From: Prorocentrum cordatum
Lineage: Eukaryota; Sar; Dinophyceae; Prorocentrales; Prorocentraceae
DNA length: 64,000 bases
Direction of reading: 5' to 3'
NCBI GenBank assembly: GCA_963575745.1
Contig: CAUYUJ010004014.1
Location: forward strand, 495,707 to 559,706
The notes beneath the pieces were generated by a model. It was given only the letters and a program-made list of their open reading frames with translations, made no database searches and was not told the origin of the DNA. Each line of letters begins with the position of its first letter. The stretch's first letter is position 1. Positions 41,101 through 52,560 of the stretch are shown here, piece after piece. Position numbers and translations under genes: made by a program.

Positions 41101-41349
41101 CCTCCTTCCCCATCGCCCCTCCGATCTCCTGGGGGCTAGGAGGCCCCTCGACTGCGTTGCTGGAGCCTCGCGGTCGCCGCCGCGGCCGGCGTCGCCGCGG
41201 GCGCCGGGTGCAAGGCCTGGGCGTCGTTCGTCGGTCGAGGATCGGGGGTCGAGGCCCAGGCAACCCGCGGATTCAGTTCGCGGCGGTGTTTCTTGATTTC
41301 GGCCTTTGGGGCCGCTGTCGGCCGCGGGCGCGGACGGCGAGAACGGCCC

Positions 41350-41600
41350 CTTGAGAAGTCGTACGCGAGAGCGCGAATCCTGGGTGAAGTGTGGGGAAGT
41401 CCTGCATGAGAGCGCGACTTGCACATGCACTGCGAGGAAGTATTAGGCGGGAGCCGCTGTCGTTGCAAACCAGAGGCCAGGGGCACAGTCTGAGACGAAA
41501 GAATTTCCCTTGATAAGAACCGTGAGCGATCCCCAGGAGATGCACTTCAGTTCAAAAAACACAATGGGCACCCGGGAGGATCAACAATATTGTGAAGGTT
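41350..41600 (+). repeat. GAGCGCGA/GAGGAAGT dispersed repeat, copy 1
   Basis: GAGAGCGCGA and GAGGAAGT units followed by GGCGGGAGCCGCTGTCGTTG, AACCAGAGG, TTTCCCTTGATAA and GATGCACTTCA. Same order as the copies ending near 47750 and 48870. Confidence 0.7.
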
Positions 41601-41794
41601 TGACGGCCATTGCCGCCGACCTTGGGAGAAGACCCCCATAATGAAGTGACAGCCAGAGTTGTTCGGCAAGGTTGGGACCAGACGCCCCGAAGAGTTCCCT
41701 TGAAGACCCATGAGGTTTCAAAAAGCGTATGACGAGGAGCACAGGTTGGCCAAGGTATTTGCCGATGTGTTTTCGCAGAAGAGGGGGGAATGAA

Positions 41795-41905
41795 GGGAGG
41801 GAGGAGGAGGAGGAGGACAAAAAGGAGGAGTGGGAGGAGTAGGAAGAAAAGGAGAGCGAGGAGGACAATAAGGAGGAGGAGGAGGAGGAGGAGGAGGAGG
41901 AGACC
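41795..41905 (+). repeat. (GGA)n tract
   Basis: GGA/GGAGGAAAA units. Confidence 0.85.
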
Positions 41906-41929
41906 TCTTGTGAGCCTATTCGGGACTCT

Positions 41930-44095
41930 TGGAGCCTCGCAGGCTTCATGGCGACCTCGTGCCGCCATCTGGGACCGTCTTGGAGGTATCTTGGGGCCAT
42001 CTTAGGTCAGACAGGGTCATCCTCGCCGTCTGAGGGCATCTTGGAGCGTCTTGGCGGCAATGTAGCGCCATCCCTGACCATCTGGGAGTCGAGCCTGGTC
42101 GTCAATTGGAGATTTCTGTGGGAGCCCTCTGGGGGCTCTCTTGGGGTGCTCGGGCGATTTCAGGCCCCGCTTGGATTACGTGGCCCACGGCCCATCCCAC
42201 CACCCTGCTTTGGTATGATGCTGTCAGGGACCTGGGACCCCTCTTGGAGCTCTCTCACGGCTCTTGGATGCGTCTTGGAGCTCTCTCCGGGCTCCTTGAG
42301 TCCCAAAATGCTTGAATGGGGGCCCCAAGAGCACCAAGAGGTTGTCAAAGGCCTAGGAGGACCCCATGAGGGCTGCCGAAACAGCCCGTAATAGTGTCAT
42401 ATCATACCAAATGTTCCTGGTATGATACTGCTGAGGGATTGCTTGGAATTCTGTGGGGGCCCTCTGGGGGCTCTCTTGGTGCGCTGGGGCGATTTCAGGT
42501 CCGTCTTGAATTATCGAAGACACCCACGACGAATCACCGCCGCCCCCTGCTTGTTGGAATCGCCCATGTGGCCGTTCGTTGTGGCAAGAGTTCTGCCAAG
42601 CTATCGGGCCATGTGTTTATCCCAGCCGTTGTGGAAACCCTTCGGGGAACACTTTGGGGAGGATGGCGGGGAAGATCGAGGGGGAGGAGGGAGCATCTCG
42701 GGAGCCTCCTGGTGGCACCCTTGGGGCCTCCCATGAGTTTCCAGGGAGACTCTTGGAGACATCTTGGGGCCTCCTTGGGCCTCTTGGGGGCCTTGTGGGG
42801 CTTCTTGACGGCCTCTTTGGCCATCTCAAGGCATTCTGGCCCGTCTGACTGACGCCGTCAAAAGCCGTCTTGGAAGCCTCTCTGGGCCGACTTGGGGCCC
42901 ACTTGGGGTGCTCGAGGGCCGCCTCGGAGGCCATCTTGGGCGTCTCGGAGACCTCTTGGGCCGTCTTGGGGGCCTCGTGGACCGTTTTGGGGCCATCTTG
43001 GGGGCCTCTGGGCGATCTTGGGGGCCTCTTGGGCCGTCGGAAGGCCGAATAGGAAACAAATGCCACAACCCTTCCAAAACTTAAGAGACATCCATGCTTT
43101 GGGCATCTTCCAGCCTTCGGGAGGACCTTTTGGAGGCCTCTGGGGCCGTCTTGGAGGCCTCTTGGGGGCCGTCTTGGGCCGTCGTGGAGGCTTCTGAGGC
43201 TTCTTGGGCGGATTTGGAGACATCTGGGACACTCACTCGTGGGCCGTCCTGGAGGCCATCTTGGACCAGCTCGAGTGAGGGAAGCCATCTTGCCCTCATG
43301 GAGGCGATTTTGAGCCGTCTTGGAGATTTTTCTGCCGCTCTGGGAACTCTTCGGTGAACACTCGAGGGAGGATGACGAGGAATATCAGGAGGAAGAGGAG
43401 GAGGAGGAGGAAGAGGAGGATCAGGGCTCTTAAAAGCCTCGTGAGGCAGCCTTGGGGCCTCCTGGGAGCGTCCTGGGGGCCTCTTGGAGGCATCTTTGGA
43501 GTCTCCTTGTGCCTCTTGACGGTCTTTGGGGGCTTTTTGGGGGCCTCCTTGGCTGTCTTAGGGCGTCCCTAGCCTGTCTAACGCCGTCGGATGCCGTCTT
43601 GGGGGCCTCTCTGAACCGACTTGGGGCCCTCTTGGGGTGCTTCAGGGCCGTCTTGGAGACCATCTTGGATGTCTTGGAGGAGTCCCCAAGAGGGCAGTCT
43701 TGTTGCCCTCTTGGGGCCGTCTAGGGGGCTTCTTGGGCCATCATCCGGTCATCTTGGAGGCCTATTGGGCGATATTGGGAAACATTTGGGCTGTCTAGAG
43801 CCGTCGGAGGGCCGAAAGCAGCAAATGCCAAAATCTGTCAGTAACCTGCGGAACACGGACGATTGGGGCCTTTTCGGGCCCTCCTGGAAGACGTCTTGGA
43901 GGCGTCTTGTGGCCCTCTTGGGCCGTCGGGGGCCATCGTGGAGGCGGACGGAGAGGCATCTGGGACCATCTCGGGCCGTCTCGGGAGGCCGTCTTGGACC
44001 GTCTCGTTCGACCTTGAGGGCCATCTTGGCCATCTTGGAGGCCACCTCGGGCCATCCTGCCTGGCGTGGAGGCCATCTTAGAGCCATCTGGAGCA
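41930..44095. repeat. Degenerate GGGCCGTCTTGG minisatellite, largest block
   Basis: More than 2 kb of units such as GGGCCGTCTTGGGGGCCTC. Interruptions include a short unique patch at 43029-43080 repeated at about 43800-43860 (GGCCGAA, AAATGCCA), a hairpin TATCATACCA/TGGTATGATA at 42391-42430, and a GGA patch at 43383-43420. All frames are repeat translations. Confidence 0.8.
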
Positions 44096-44112
44096 GGAAA
44101 AGCCTTTGGCTC

Positions 44113-44220
44113 GGCATCGCTCGGACGTGTGCGTTTTTTCCTCGGCGAGGACGATCGAGGAGCATCCTTGACCATTTGGCGAAAAACCACGCACGAAACC
44201 AAAAAATTATCCTGGCGAAA
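44113..44220 (+). mobile_element. CATCGCTCGGACGT-family element, right end lost
   Basis: Left GGCATCGCTCGGACGTGTGC and interior CGAGGAGCATCCTTGACCAT through CCACGCACGAAACCAAAAAA match the 53851 copy, but the right terminus is absent before the 77-bp array begins. Confidence 0.8.
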
Positions 44221-44259
44221 GACCCAACCATAAGCAATTGTTGGTAACGCGTTGTGGGT

Positions 44260-45950
44260 GCCGCTTTCGGTGGGGCTCCATATGGGGCCACGAAGCGCTG
44301 CCTTGGATGGGGGAACCGCGTGCGGACTGCGCCACCGGGGCGGGCCTTCGGTGGAGCTCCCTATGGGGCTACGAAACGCTGCCCTGGGTGGGGGAACCGC
44401 ATGCGAACTGCGCCACTGGGGCCTTCGGTGGAGCTCCCTATGGTGCCACGAAACGCTGCCCTGGGCGGGGGAAGCGCATGCGAACTGCGCCACGGGGGCT
44501 TTCGGTGGAGCTCCCCATGGGGCCACGAAGCGCTGCCCTGGGTGGGGGAACCGCATGCGAACACCCCCACTGGGGCCTTCGGTGGAGCTCCCTATGGGGC
44601 CACGAAACGCTGCCCTGGGTGGGGGAACCGCATGCGAACACCCCCACTGGGGCCTTCGGTGGAGCTCCCTATGGGGCCACGAAACGCTGCCCTGGGTGGG
44701 GGAACCGCATGCGAACACCCCCACTGGGGCCTTCGGTGGAGCTCCCTATGGGGCACGAAACGCTGCCCTGGGTGGGGGAACCGCATGCGAACACCCCCAC
44801 TGGGGCCTTCGGTGGAGCTCCCTATGGGGCCACGAAACGCTGCCCTGGGTGGGGGAACCGCATGCGAACACCCCCACTGGGGCCTTCGGTGGAGCTCCCT
44901 ATGGGGCTACGAAACGCTGCCCTGGGTGGGGGAACCGCATGCGAACACCCCCACTGGGGCCTTCGGTGGAGCTCCCTATGGGGCCACGAAACGCTGCCCT
45001 GGGTGGGGGAACCGCATGCGAACACCCCCACTGGGGCCTTCGGTGGAGCTCCCTATGGGGCCACGAAACGCTGCCCTGGGTGGGGGAACCGCATGCGAAC
45101 ACCCCCACTGGGGCCTTCGGTGGAGCTCCCTATGGGGCTACGAAACGCTGCCCTGGGTGGGGGAACCGCATGCGAACACCCCCACTGGGGCCTTCGGTGG
45201 AGCTCCCTATGGGGCTACGAAACGCTGCCCTGGGTGGGGGAACCGCATGCGAACACCCCCACTGGGGCCTTCGGTGGAGCTCCCTATGGGGCCACGAAAC
45301 GCTGCCCTGGGTGGGGGAACCGCATGCGAACACCCCCACTGGGGCCTTCGGTGGAGCTCCCTATGGGGCCACGAAACGCTGCCCTGGGTGGGGGAACCGC
45401 ATGCGAACACCCCCACTGGGGCCTTCGGTGGAGCTCCCTATGGGGCCACGAAACGCTGCCCTGGGTGGGGGAACCGCATGCGAACACCCCCACTGGGGCC
45501 TTCGGTGGAGCTCCCTATGGGGCTACGAAACGCTGCCCTGGGTGGGGGAACCGCATGCGAACACCCCCACTGGGGCCTTCGGTGGAGCTCCCTATGGGGC
45601 CACGAAACGCTGCCCTGGGTGGGGGAACCGCATGCGAACACCCCCACTGGGGCCTTCGGTGGAGCTCCCTATGGGGCTACGAAACGCTGCCCTGGGTGGG
45701 GGAACCGCATGCGAACACCCCCACTGGGGCCTTCGGTGGAGCTCCCTATGGGGCCACGAAACGCTGCCCTGGGTGGGGGAACCGCATGCGAACACCCCCA
45801 CTGGGGCCTTCGGTGGAGCTCCCTATGGGGCCACGAAACGCTGCCCTGGGTGGGGGAACCGCATGCGAACACCCCCACTGGGGCCTTCGGTGGAGCTCCC
45901 TATGGGGCTACGAAACGCTGCCCTGGGTGGGGGAACCGCATGCGAACACC
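44260..45950 (+). repeat. 77-bp tandem array, about 22 units
   Basis: Unit begins GCCTTCGGTGGAGCTCCC and includes ACGAAACGCTGCCCTGGG and GAACCGCATGCGAACACC. The first three units are diverged (GAACTGCGCC in place of GAACACCCCC). Unit 7 (near 44750) has lost one C and is 76 bp. Most other units differ only at one site, GGGGCCACG or GGGGCTACG. Because 77 is not divisible by 3 and no frame has a stop, all three forward frames are open (596-833 codons) and encode the same rotating 77-residue repeat. Homogeneity suggests recent amplification or gene conversion. Coding status is doubtful. Confidence 0.97.
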
Positions 45951-46300
45951 TGGAGGGCGGGGGCGAGGAGGAGGAGAAACGCGGGGACCGTCTCTTCAAA
46001 ACGAGGACCCAACAACACAGGTTGGTTGGGAAAAACAAAAATAGACGTCCGAGCGATGGCGAGGAGCAGGAAAAGCCTTTGGAGCCCGGAACCTTCCGGG
46101 TGGCAGGCGGGACGGGCCGAAGCCCCCCGGGGGAGTTCTTCTGGAGAAGAACCAAAACCAGAAGCATCAGGGTTTAGCACGCTAGGCACCCCTGTGGCAA
46201 GACCACAGGGGACGGCGGATATAGGCTTGCTGCCCATGCCGCCACCGTGCCTGGGCAGTCGGTCAGAATCCTCATGGATGTTTCTTAAGATGTCTTCGGA
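45951..46300. other. Unique sequence with a foldback-family right end
   Basis: TAGACGTCCGAGCGATGGCG at 46042-46061 is the right terminus of the CATCGCTCGGACGT family without a visible left end. No gene. Confidence 0.6.
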
Positions 46301-46640
46301 GGGCTGTCGGCAGCCTTTGGAGGCAGTTTGGGCTTGGGAGCCTCTTGGGAGCGTCTTGGGGCTCCCTGGGGGCCTCTTGTGGGCCTCTTTGGGCCTCGTG
46401 GGAGCATCTTGGGGCGGTGAGCTTGAAATGCCAGTTCCTGTTAGCCCTCTGGGGCCCCTCTTGGGGCGTTGTTGGGGCCGTCTTGGGCCGAGTTGGAGAC
46501 CTCTTGGGCCGTTTTGGAGCCTTTTGGGCCTTCTGGCGCCTTGGGCCGTCTGGAGGCCATCTTGGGCGTCCTCGAGAAATATTTGGGCCCTCTTGGGCCC
46601 CTCGGTGAGCATCTTGGACCTGATCTGCCGAAGGAGGGCC
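46300..46640. repeat. Degenerate GGGCCGTCTTGG minisatellite block
   Basis: Same unit as elsewhere (GGGGCCGTCTTGGGCCGAG). Confidence 0.75.
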
Positions 46641-46709
46641 AAACTTGACCCCGAAGGCGGTCCGAAGAGGGAAGGGGGGGAGCCGTATTCTGACCCAGGA
46701 CCCAGCCCC

Positions 46710-46818
46710 AGGACCACAACCACACCGGACCGATTGTAAACCATTTCGGTCTGATTGCAACCATTGGTTGCGATCCGACCGAAGTGGTTTACGATCAGTC
46801 CGATGTGGTTGCGATCGG
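46710..46818. repeat. Spacer-less near-perfect palindrome
   Basis: Centred on 46764 in CAACCATTGGTTG. The arms match over about 54 bp, including TTTCGGTCTG/CGACCGAAGT and TGTAAACCA/TGGTTTACG. There are six mismatches in the first 43 pairs, nearly all A/G transitions. It could extrude as a cruciform. Confidence 0.85.
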
Positions 46819-48880
46819 TCGTGCTCGCCCAGGACCCCCCCCCCCTCCTCGACACCCCAGACCCCCCTCGCCCAGGACCCCCCACCCTCCGCGGGGGGGA
46901 AGGGATCAAAGGGAAGGGACTCCCCTTCGATTCAACTACGATTTCGATCACGGCCTGGCTCGATTCACTTCGGGTTGACGAGCTTGGCGCGCCAAGCAGG
47001 GTGATGAGCGTGGCGCGCCCAAGAGAACGCCAAAGGATGTTCCGAAGACGACAAAATCAGAACTCCTCATCACACACGCCGACAGGGTTGGCGGATTTGT
47101 TTTTCAGAAGAAACGGGAGGCCGATTCCATACACTCGCGTGTCACTCAGCATCTACATCCCAAACCCTCGATACCAGCCCTCTTCGTCTTTGATTGTGCC
47201 CCCTTTGGGGGATACATCTTCCTTGCCACGTGTAATCGCCGCAGCCCATAAGAGAGGAAGAACAGCGAGGATGGAGAAAGGGAGCGAGCGAGGAGGGAGG
47301 GAGTGGAGGAGGAGAGGGAAGCGGCAAGGGGGCAAGAGGGAGAGAGGGACAAAATGGAGGACGAGAGGGGTCAGCAAGAAGGATAGGGGCTTGTAAGGAA
47401 GTTCGGGAGAGAGCGCTGCTCCGAATAGATTTCGAGGAAGTCCCAAGCGATAGCGCGATTCCACAGCGTCGAGGGAGCGATTCGAGAATAAGCTGTGAGG
47501 AAGCATCAAGCGAGAGAGCGATTCATGGATAAATCGTAAAGGAGTCTCGAGCAAAAGCCCGATGTCTGAATAAAGTGTGAGGAAGTGTCAGGCGTCAGCC
47601 GTTGTTGATGTAAACCAGGGGTTAACAGCACAATCTGACGTGCAAGGCTTTCCCTTGTAACAAAAAACCGTGTGCGAGCTCCAGGAGGGGCACTTCAATT
47701 ACAAAAATTGTGGGCACCGGAGGGGGATCAACGATAATCTACAGAAATCAACGATCAACAACAACATTCATTCTACCCGAATGCTAGATGACCCGGCATA
47801 CAACTTGCATTCATCATGGCAGTTCCCCCCCCTGCATGGGGGAATTATTTCATGCATAGGGGGCCGGATATCCCCTTACCCCGATCTCCCGACCGCCAAT
47901 GCTCTGTCAACACCTCTCACGAGGCATTTGACCGTCGTCAGTCCAGATTTTCGGTGCTGCTGTTGTTGTTGTCGGGGGGCCCTGCTGGGCGCAACCCCGA
48001 CACGCTTGAGCGAGAACTTCAATTTCAAAGGAAATGCCGCCAGCGCCGAGGCGAGAACGTCAGATCGCTTTGAGGGGGTCAAAATTTTATAACTGATCGT
48101 ATTTCGTTTACACCACAATCATTCGCAATATGTACTATGAGTAAGAGCTGTTCGCTCTCATCTGCTCGCCAAACAACATGTATGTCCCAGACCCTCGACC
48201 TTGGCGGTTATTTTCTTTGCCTGCCGCGTGTAGTTCGCGGAGGCCCTACAGTAGGAAGATGAGGGAACAGGAAAAAAGAACGAGCGAGGAGGAAAGCTGT
48301 GCGGGAAGGGCAGGAGGAGGGAAGGGGCAAGGGGGGGAGAAGGATGGAGCACGAGAGAGATTAGCAGGAGAGGGGCTTGGAGGAGGAAAGCAAGCGGCAG
48401 AACCAGTCGGGCGCGTCGGGCAGGTGGGCCCTAACGGGCGGGTCGGGCGAGCGGACTCAGACGGGCGGATCGGGCGGGCGGGTCGCGGAAGTGTGAGTCT
48501 TGCATGAAGCGCGAGGAAGTCTCGAACGACAGCGCGATTCCCGAGTAAATCGTGAAGAAGTCCAGCACAAGAGCGCAAGTCCTGAGTGTCGAGGGCGCGG
48601 CATTTGAATAGATTGTAAGGAAGGTGCAGGCGAGAGCGCGATGTGTTGTAATTTGCAAAGGGATCTCGGGCGGGAGCGCGATTCTTCAAGAAATGATTAG
48701 TAAGTAGAATGCGGGAGCCGTTGTTGTTATTCTAGTTCTGGGGTTAATATTGCAGTTTGGATGCCCGAGAGCTCCCCTGGTAACCAAAAACAGGCGCGAG
48801 CCCCAGGACGGTCGCATTCAATTGAAGGCACGTTTGTTACCGAGGGGAGATCAATCATCATCATTTTCGGGAAAGAGAAT
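46819..48880 (+). repeat. Diverged duplication of about 1 kb, two units
   Basis: Landmarks repeat in order. CATCTACATCCCAAACCCTCG (47150) matches CATGTATGTCCCAGACCCTCG (48177), and GCCGCAGCCCATAAGAGAGG resembles the sequence near 48235. The GAGCGCGA/GAGGAAGT repeats with their GCCGTTGTTG...GGGGTTAA ending occur at 47405-47750 and 48490-48870. No gene in either unit; 47760-48110 is unique. Confidence 0.65.
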
Positions 48881-49930
48881 GTAGCAACAACACAGCAACC
48901 AAGCGCGAGGGCCCCAAGAGGCCCCAGACACCCACCAGACGCCCGAAGACGACACAGAAGACCCTGAAGAGGCGTTCGAAACGCACGATGCAATATTCCC
49001 AATGATGGTTGCAGGAGTTTGGGAATGCTCTGTTCTTCAGTCTGCTGGGCGTTCGACAATCACCCCACGACTACCCAAAAGGGCTTCCAGGTATGTTAAG
49101 AGAGCCCCAAGACGGCCCATCAGGCCCAAGATGACCCCAAGACGCACCCCGAATCATTCCAAAGCGTGAGTTCGCGGTTCAGGGAGACCGCCTCCAGGAG
49201 GCCCCAAGAAGTCCCCAGGCATTTGCGAGAGGCCGCCAGGGGGCTCTCCAGGGGCGAGCCTCCGGAAAAAGTGTTGAGGAGGATGGGGAAGAATTGACAA
49301 GGTAGGACGATGCTGAGGATGACGACGAGGAAACACTTGAGAAGGAAAATGGATAGCATTGGCATAACGACGATGTCGTAGAAGGCAAGAAGAAGTGATC
49401 ATTAATTGTTCTATGCTACGTTCCTGCCTTGCCGCGTGCATGCCAAGGTGCATGGCGCGAAGCGCCAATGCAGTATCGTGTAAATATACAACTGTGTTTG
49501 TATATAGGTGATAGGTATATTTATGTATATATACACACATATACATATATATATATATATATACGTCGCCATGAGCTGTATCTAATAAAGCTGCATCAGC
49601 GGGGGGACAGAGAGCTGGAGATTGTTCGCCCCCGACTCGTTCGCATCCTCCCCTTCATCATGGATCAGATTGTTGCCCCGCATCTTGTTACTGATGCTCG
49701 TTCTCCTCCCTCCGTTTTCCCCCCTCTTGTTCTCCATTGCTCTATAGTATTTTGTGTTGTTTGCGAGTGGCAGCGGACGGGGAGGCTACCAGACACACGT
49801 TTGCGCAGGCACGGCTAGAAGGCGTTGGAGAAGCACCACCAACATGTGGTGGGGCAAAGTCCTGTCAATTTAGCAAGAGCGGGAGCGGGAGAGAAGCAGA
49901 GACAGTGGCAGGGGCTCAATGCAGAAATTG
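48881..49930. other. No gene recognised
   Basis: Mixed sequence with a TA/ATATAC tract at 49500-49565. Frames up to 130 codons lack any domain. Confidence 0.45.
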
Positions 49931-50200
49931 TTGCGCAGCAAGAGAGGGACAGAAAGAGTCGGATAGAGAGAGACCCAAGGGAGAGACCAACGGGCAGAGA
50001 AAAAGAGAGAGGAAGAGAGACAGAGAGAGAGAGAGAGCAACGAGAGATATAGAGCAGGACAGAGACAGAAAGAGAGAGAGAGAGAGAGAGCGAAAGAGGG
50101 GGAAGAGAGAGAGAGAGGAGGGTAATCAGAAATTGAGAGACAGACAGACGGGAGGAGATGAAGAGAGACAGAGAGAGAGCTATGGGCAGGGAGGCAGGGA
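49930..50200 (+). repeat. (GA)n purine tract
   Basis: GAGAGA and GACAGA units over about 270 bp. Confidence 0.9.
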
Positions 50201-50629
50201 GCGAGTGATGGAGGGAGGGTAGAGGGTGTGGGAGGAAGAGAGTTGCGTCATACGTTACTTAGCCGACACGCATTGCTTGGAGGTCTAAGTTGTGATGTAC
50301 TGATTTGCATGTGATCGCATGGACGGGTCACGGTTGGTCGTCATCTGCACGTCCCACACACAATGTCAATGTCGTGACGTATTTTAGCATCCAGAGGGGA
50401 GTTGACAGACGAGGGCAGGTGCGAATTCGTTCGAGGCACGCGCACGCCTGAGACGGCTCTTGTGAATGCGTCTATGTGTGGTGAATCGCGGTCTCCTGTC
50501 TCATTTTCTCTCTTCTCCAAGAGATGCATTGATATACATCTACATACATATAAATATATATATGTGTGTGTACAGATGGATACGCACACATACATCCAAT
50601 GATATTGATTTTCTGACCGTCGCCTTACT

Positions 50630-51200
50630 GATGCGGGGTCCCGAGTGGGCCCTCTCCGGGGTGTCTTGGCGCCGTCTTGGGGGCCTCTTGGGCCGTCTTG
50701 GGGCCCCCTGGGGCCGTCTTGGTCCCTCGGGGCAATCTTGGGGGCATTTTGGCGGTCTGGGGACCCAGTCCCTCCAGTGGCCATCTTGGAGCGTCTCGAG
50801 GCAGTCTCGCACCACTCTTGAGCCGTCATGGGCTCGCCTCGGGGCCCTCTTGGGCGCTTGTTGGGCCATCCTGGAGCGATCTCGGGGGCCTCTTCGACCG
50901 CCTCGGCCGCTCTGGAGACCGAGAAGACGAGTATGCGAAAATGGCACCACAACTTTAAGAAAAACCTGTGATTATTACCTCCCGGGGGCCGCTTGAGAGC
51001 CGACGTCGGGCCCCCTAGGGCCATCTGGAGAGCCCGATGAGCCGTCGAGCAGCCGTATCGGGCCCATCTTGGGCCATCTTAGGCCCATCGTGGCCGTCTG
51101 GGGCCGCTCGTCGGGCCCTCCTGGGGCTCTCCAGGGCCATCTTTGGGTCATCTGGGGCCGTCTTGGGCCCTCCTGGGGCGCTTCGGAATCAGGCTCCCTA
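50630..51200. repeat. Degenerate GGGCCGTCTTGG minisatellite block
   Basis: Dense at 50640-50920 and 51060-51185, with a unique patch between. Confidence 0.75.
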
Positions 51201-51254
51201 GACGGACCTGGAGTTGTGCCAGCTCAGTTTCCTATGCATATGGGTACGCAGTTG

Positions 51255-51425
51255 ATTAGTTCAAGTATAGGTACACGTACCCATAGTTTATATAGTATGT
51301 GTGCGTGCATGTGTGTATGGATGGATGTATGTGTGTATGTATGGAATGCCATGTAATGTCATGTAATGTGATGTGATGGGATGTGATGTGATGTGATGTA
51401 TGTATGTATGTATGTATGTGTAGTG
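51255..51425 (+). repeat. TGTATG/ATGTGATG simple repeats
   Basis: GTGTGTATGGATGGATG then ATGTAATGTGATG and TATG units. Confidence 0.85.
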
Positions 51426-51479
51426 GTCTTTGGCGCATCCCGCCACCCGGCCTGAGTTGCGTACCATAGGCCTCGAGGA

Positions 51480-51990
51480 TGTTCGTTGGGATGTCGCGGG
51501 GGGGGCTCTCGGGGTCCTTGTGGGGCGTCTTGAGAGCCTCTTGGAGGTCTCTTGGGGCCTCGTTGGGGCCTCTTGGCGCCTCCTTGGGGCGGAAGGCTCG
51601 GCCTTTCTGTTCGTGTTCCCCCTCTTGGGCCCTTCTTGGGCGGGGCTTTCTTTGGGTCCTCTTGGGCCGTCCTGGGCGCCTTTGGGGCCGTCTTGCAGCC
51701 CTCTCGCGCTGTCTGGGAACCATTTTGGGGGCGTCCTGAGCGGCCTTTGGGGCCTCTCGGGCCGTCATGAAACGTTGGAAGCTCGAAAAGTCCAGGGGCC
51801 AAACAACAATCTAAAATCACAACAGAAAATATCACTTTGGCCTCTCGGGGCCCTCTTGGGGTGGCTCTTGGAGGCCTCTTGGGACGCCTCAGGCGCTTTT
51901 TCGGTCGACTGGAGACCATCTTGGGCATATTGGACCGATCGTGCGGCGATTCGGGGCCTTCTTGGACCATCTTGGGAAACACTATGTAGA
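51480..51990. repeat. Degenerate GGGCCGTCTTGG minisatellite block
   Basis: Units such as TTGGGGCCTCTTGGCGCCTC, interrupted at 51770-51830 by a unique A-rich patch. Confidence 0.75.
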
Positions 51991-52029
51991 GCGTACATGC
52001 CAACGTTTACTCTAAATAAAAAGTCGAAA

Positions 52030-52560
52030 TGACTCTGTAGGCCCCGATTGGACTCGAATGGACTCCACTGGAATATCCATACGACTCCATGGGACCCCGT
52101 GGGCTACATAGGATCCCATTGGACTCCACTGACCTACCCGTAGGATTACATACAATTCCGTCGGGCTCCATTTGTCTTTGCAGGTCTCAATGTGGATTTC
52201 ATTCGAATACCCATAAGACTCCATTGGCCTGCATTGGACTCCACTGGAATACCCATCGCAACCAATGGACGTCCATGCACCCAGTTAGATCCATTCGACG
52301 CCATTACTCTATTGGGTCCAATTGTCCTCAATAGGATGTTGTTGGGCTCCATCGGACACTACTGCAATCCATATGACCCATAGAATCCTATAGGACTCCA
52401 TTGGGCCACATCCGAATACCCAGAGGACTCCGTTTGAATACACCTATGACCGTTGGATTCCGTCATGGGTCTCCGTTGGTTCCCTGGTGGATGTCATAGG
52501 ATACCATAGGTCTCCGTAGGACTCAACCTGACTCCCCATACGACTCCGTTGTATTCAAGT
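52030..52560. repeat. Degenerate GGACTCCATTGG minisatellite
   Basis: About 530 bp built from GACTCCATTGG/GACTCCATAGG and ATACCCATAGGA words spaced by 12-18 bp; both strands are low in stops but non-coding. Confidence 0.8.

Noticed and set aside
44252-46739. Three very long forward ORFs (596-833 codons).
   Set aside because: They are frame-shifted readings of the same 77-bp satellite and adjoining repeat. Kept as a repeat, with the openness noted as a finding.
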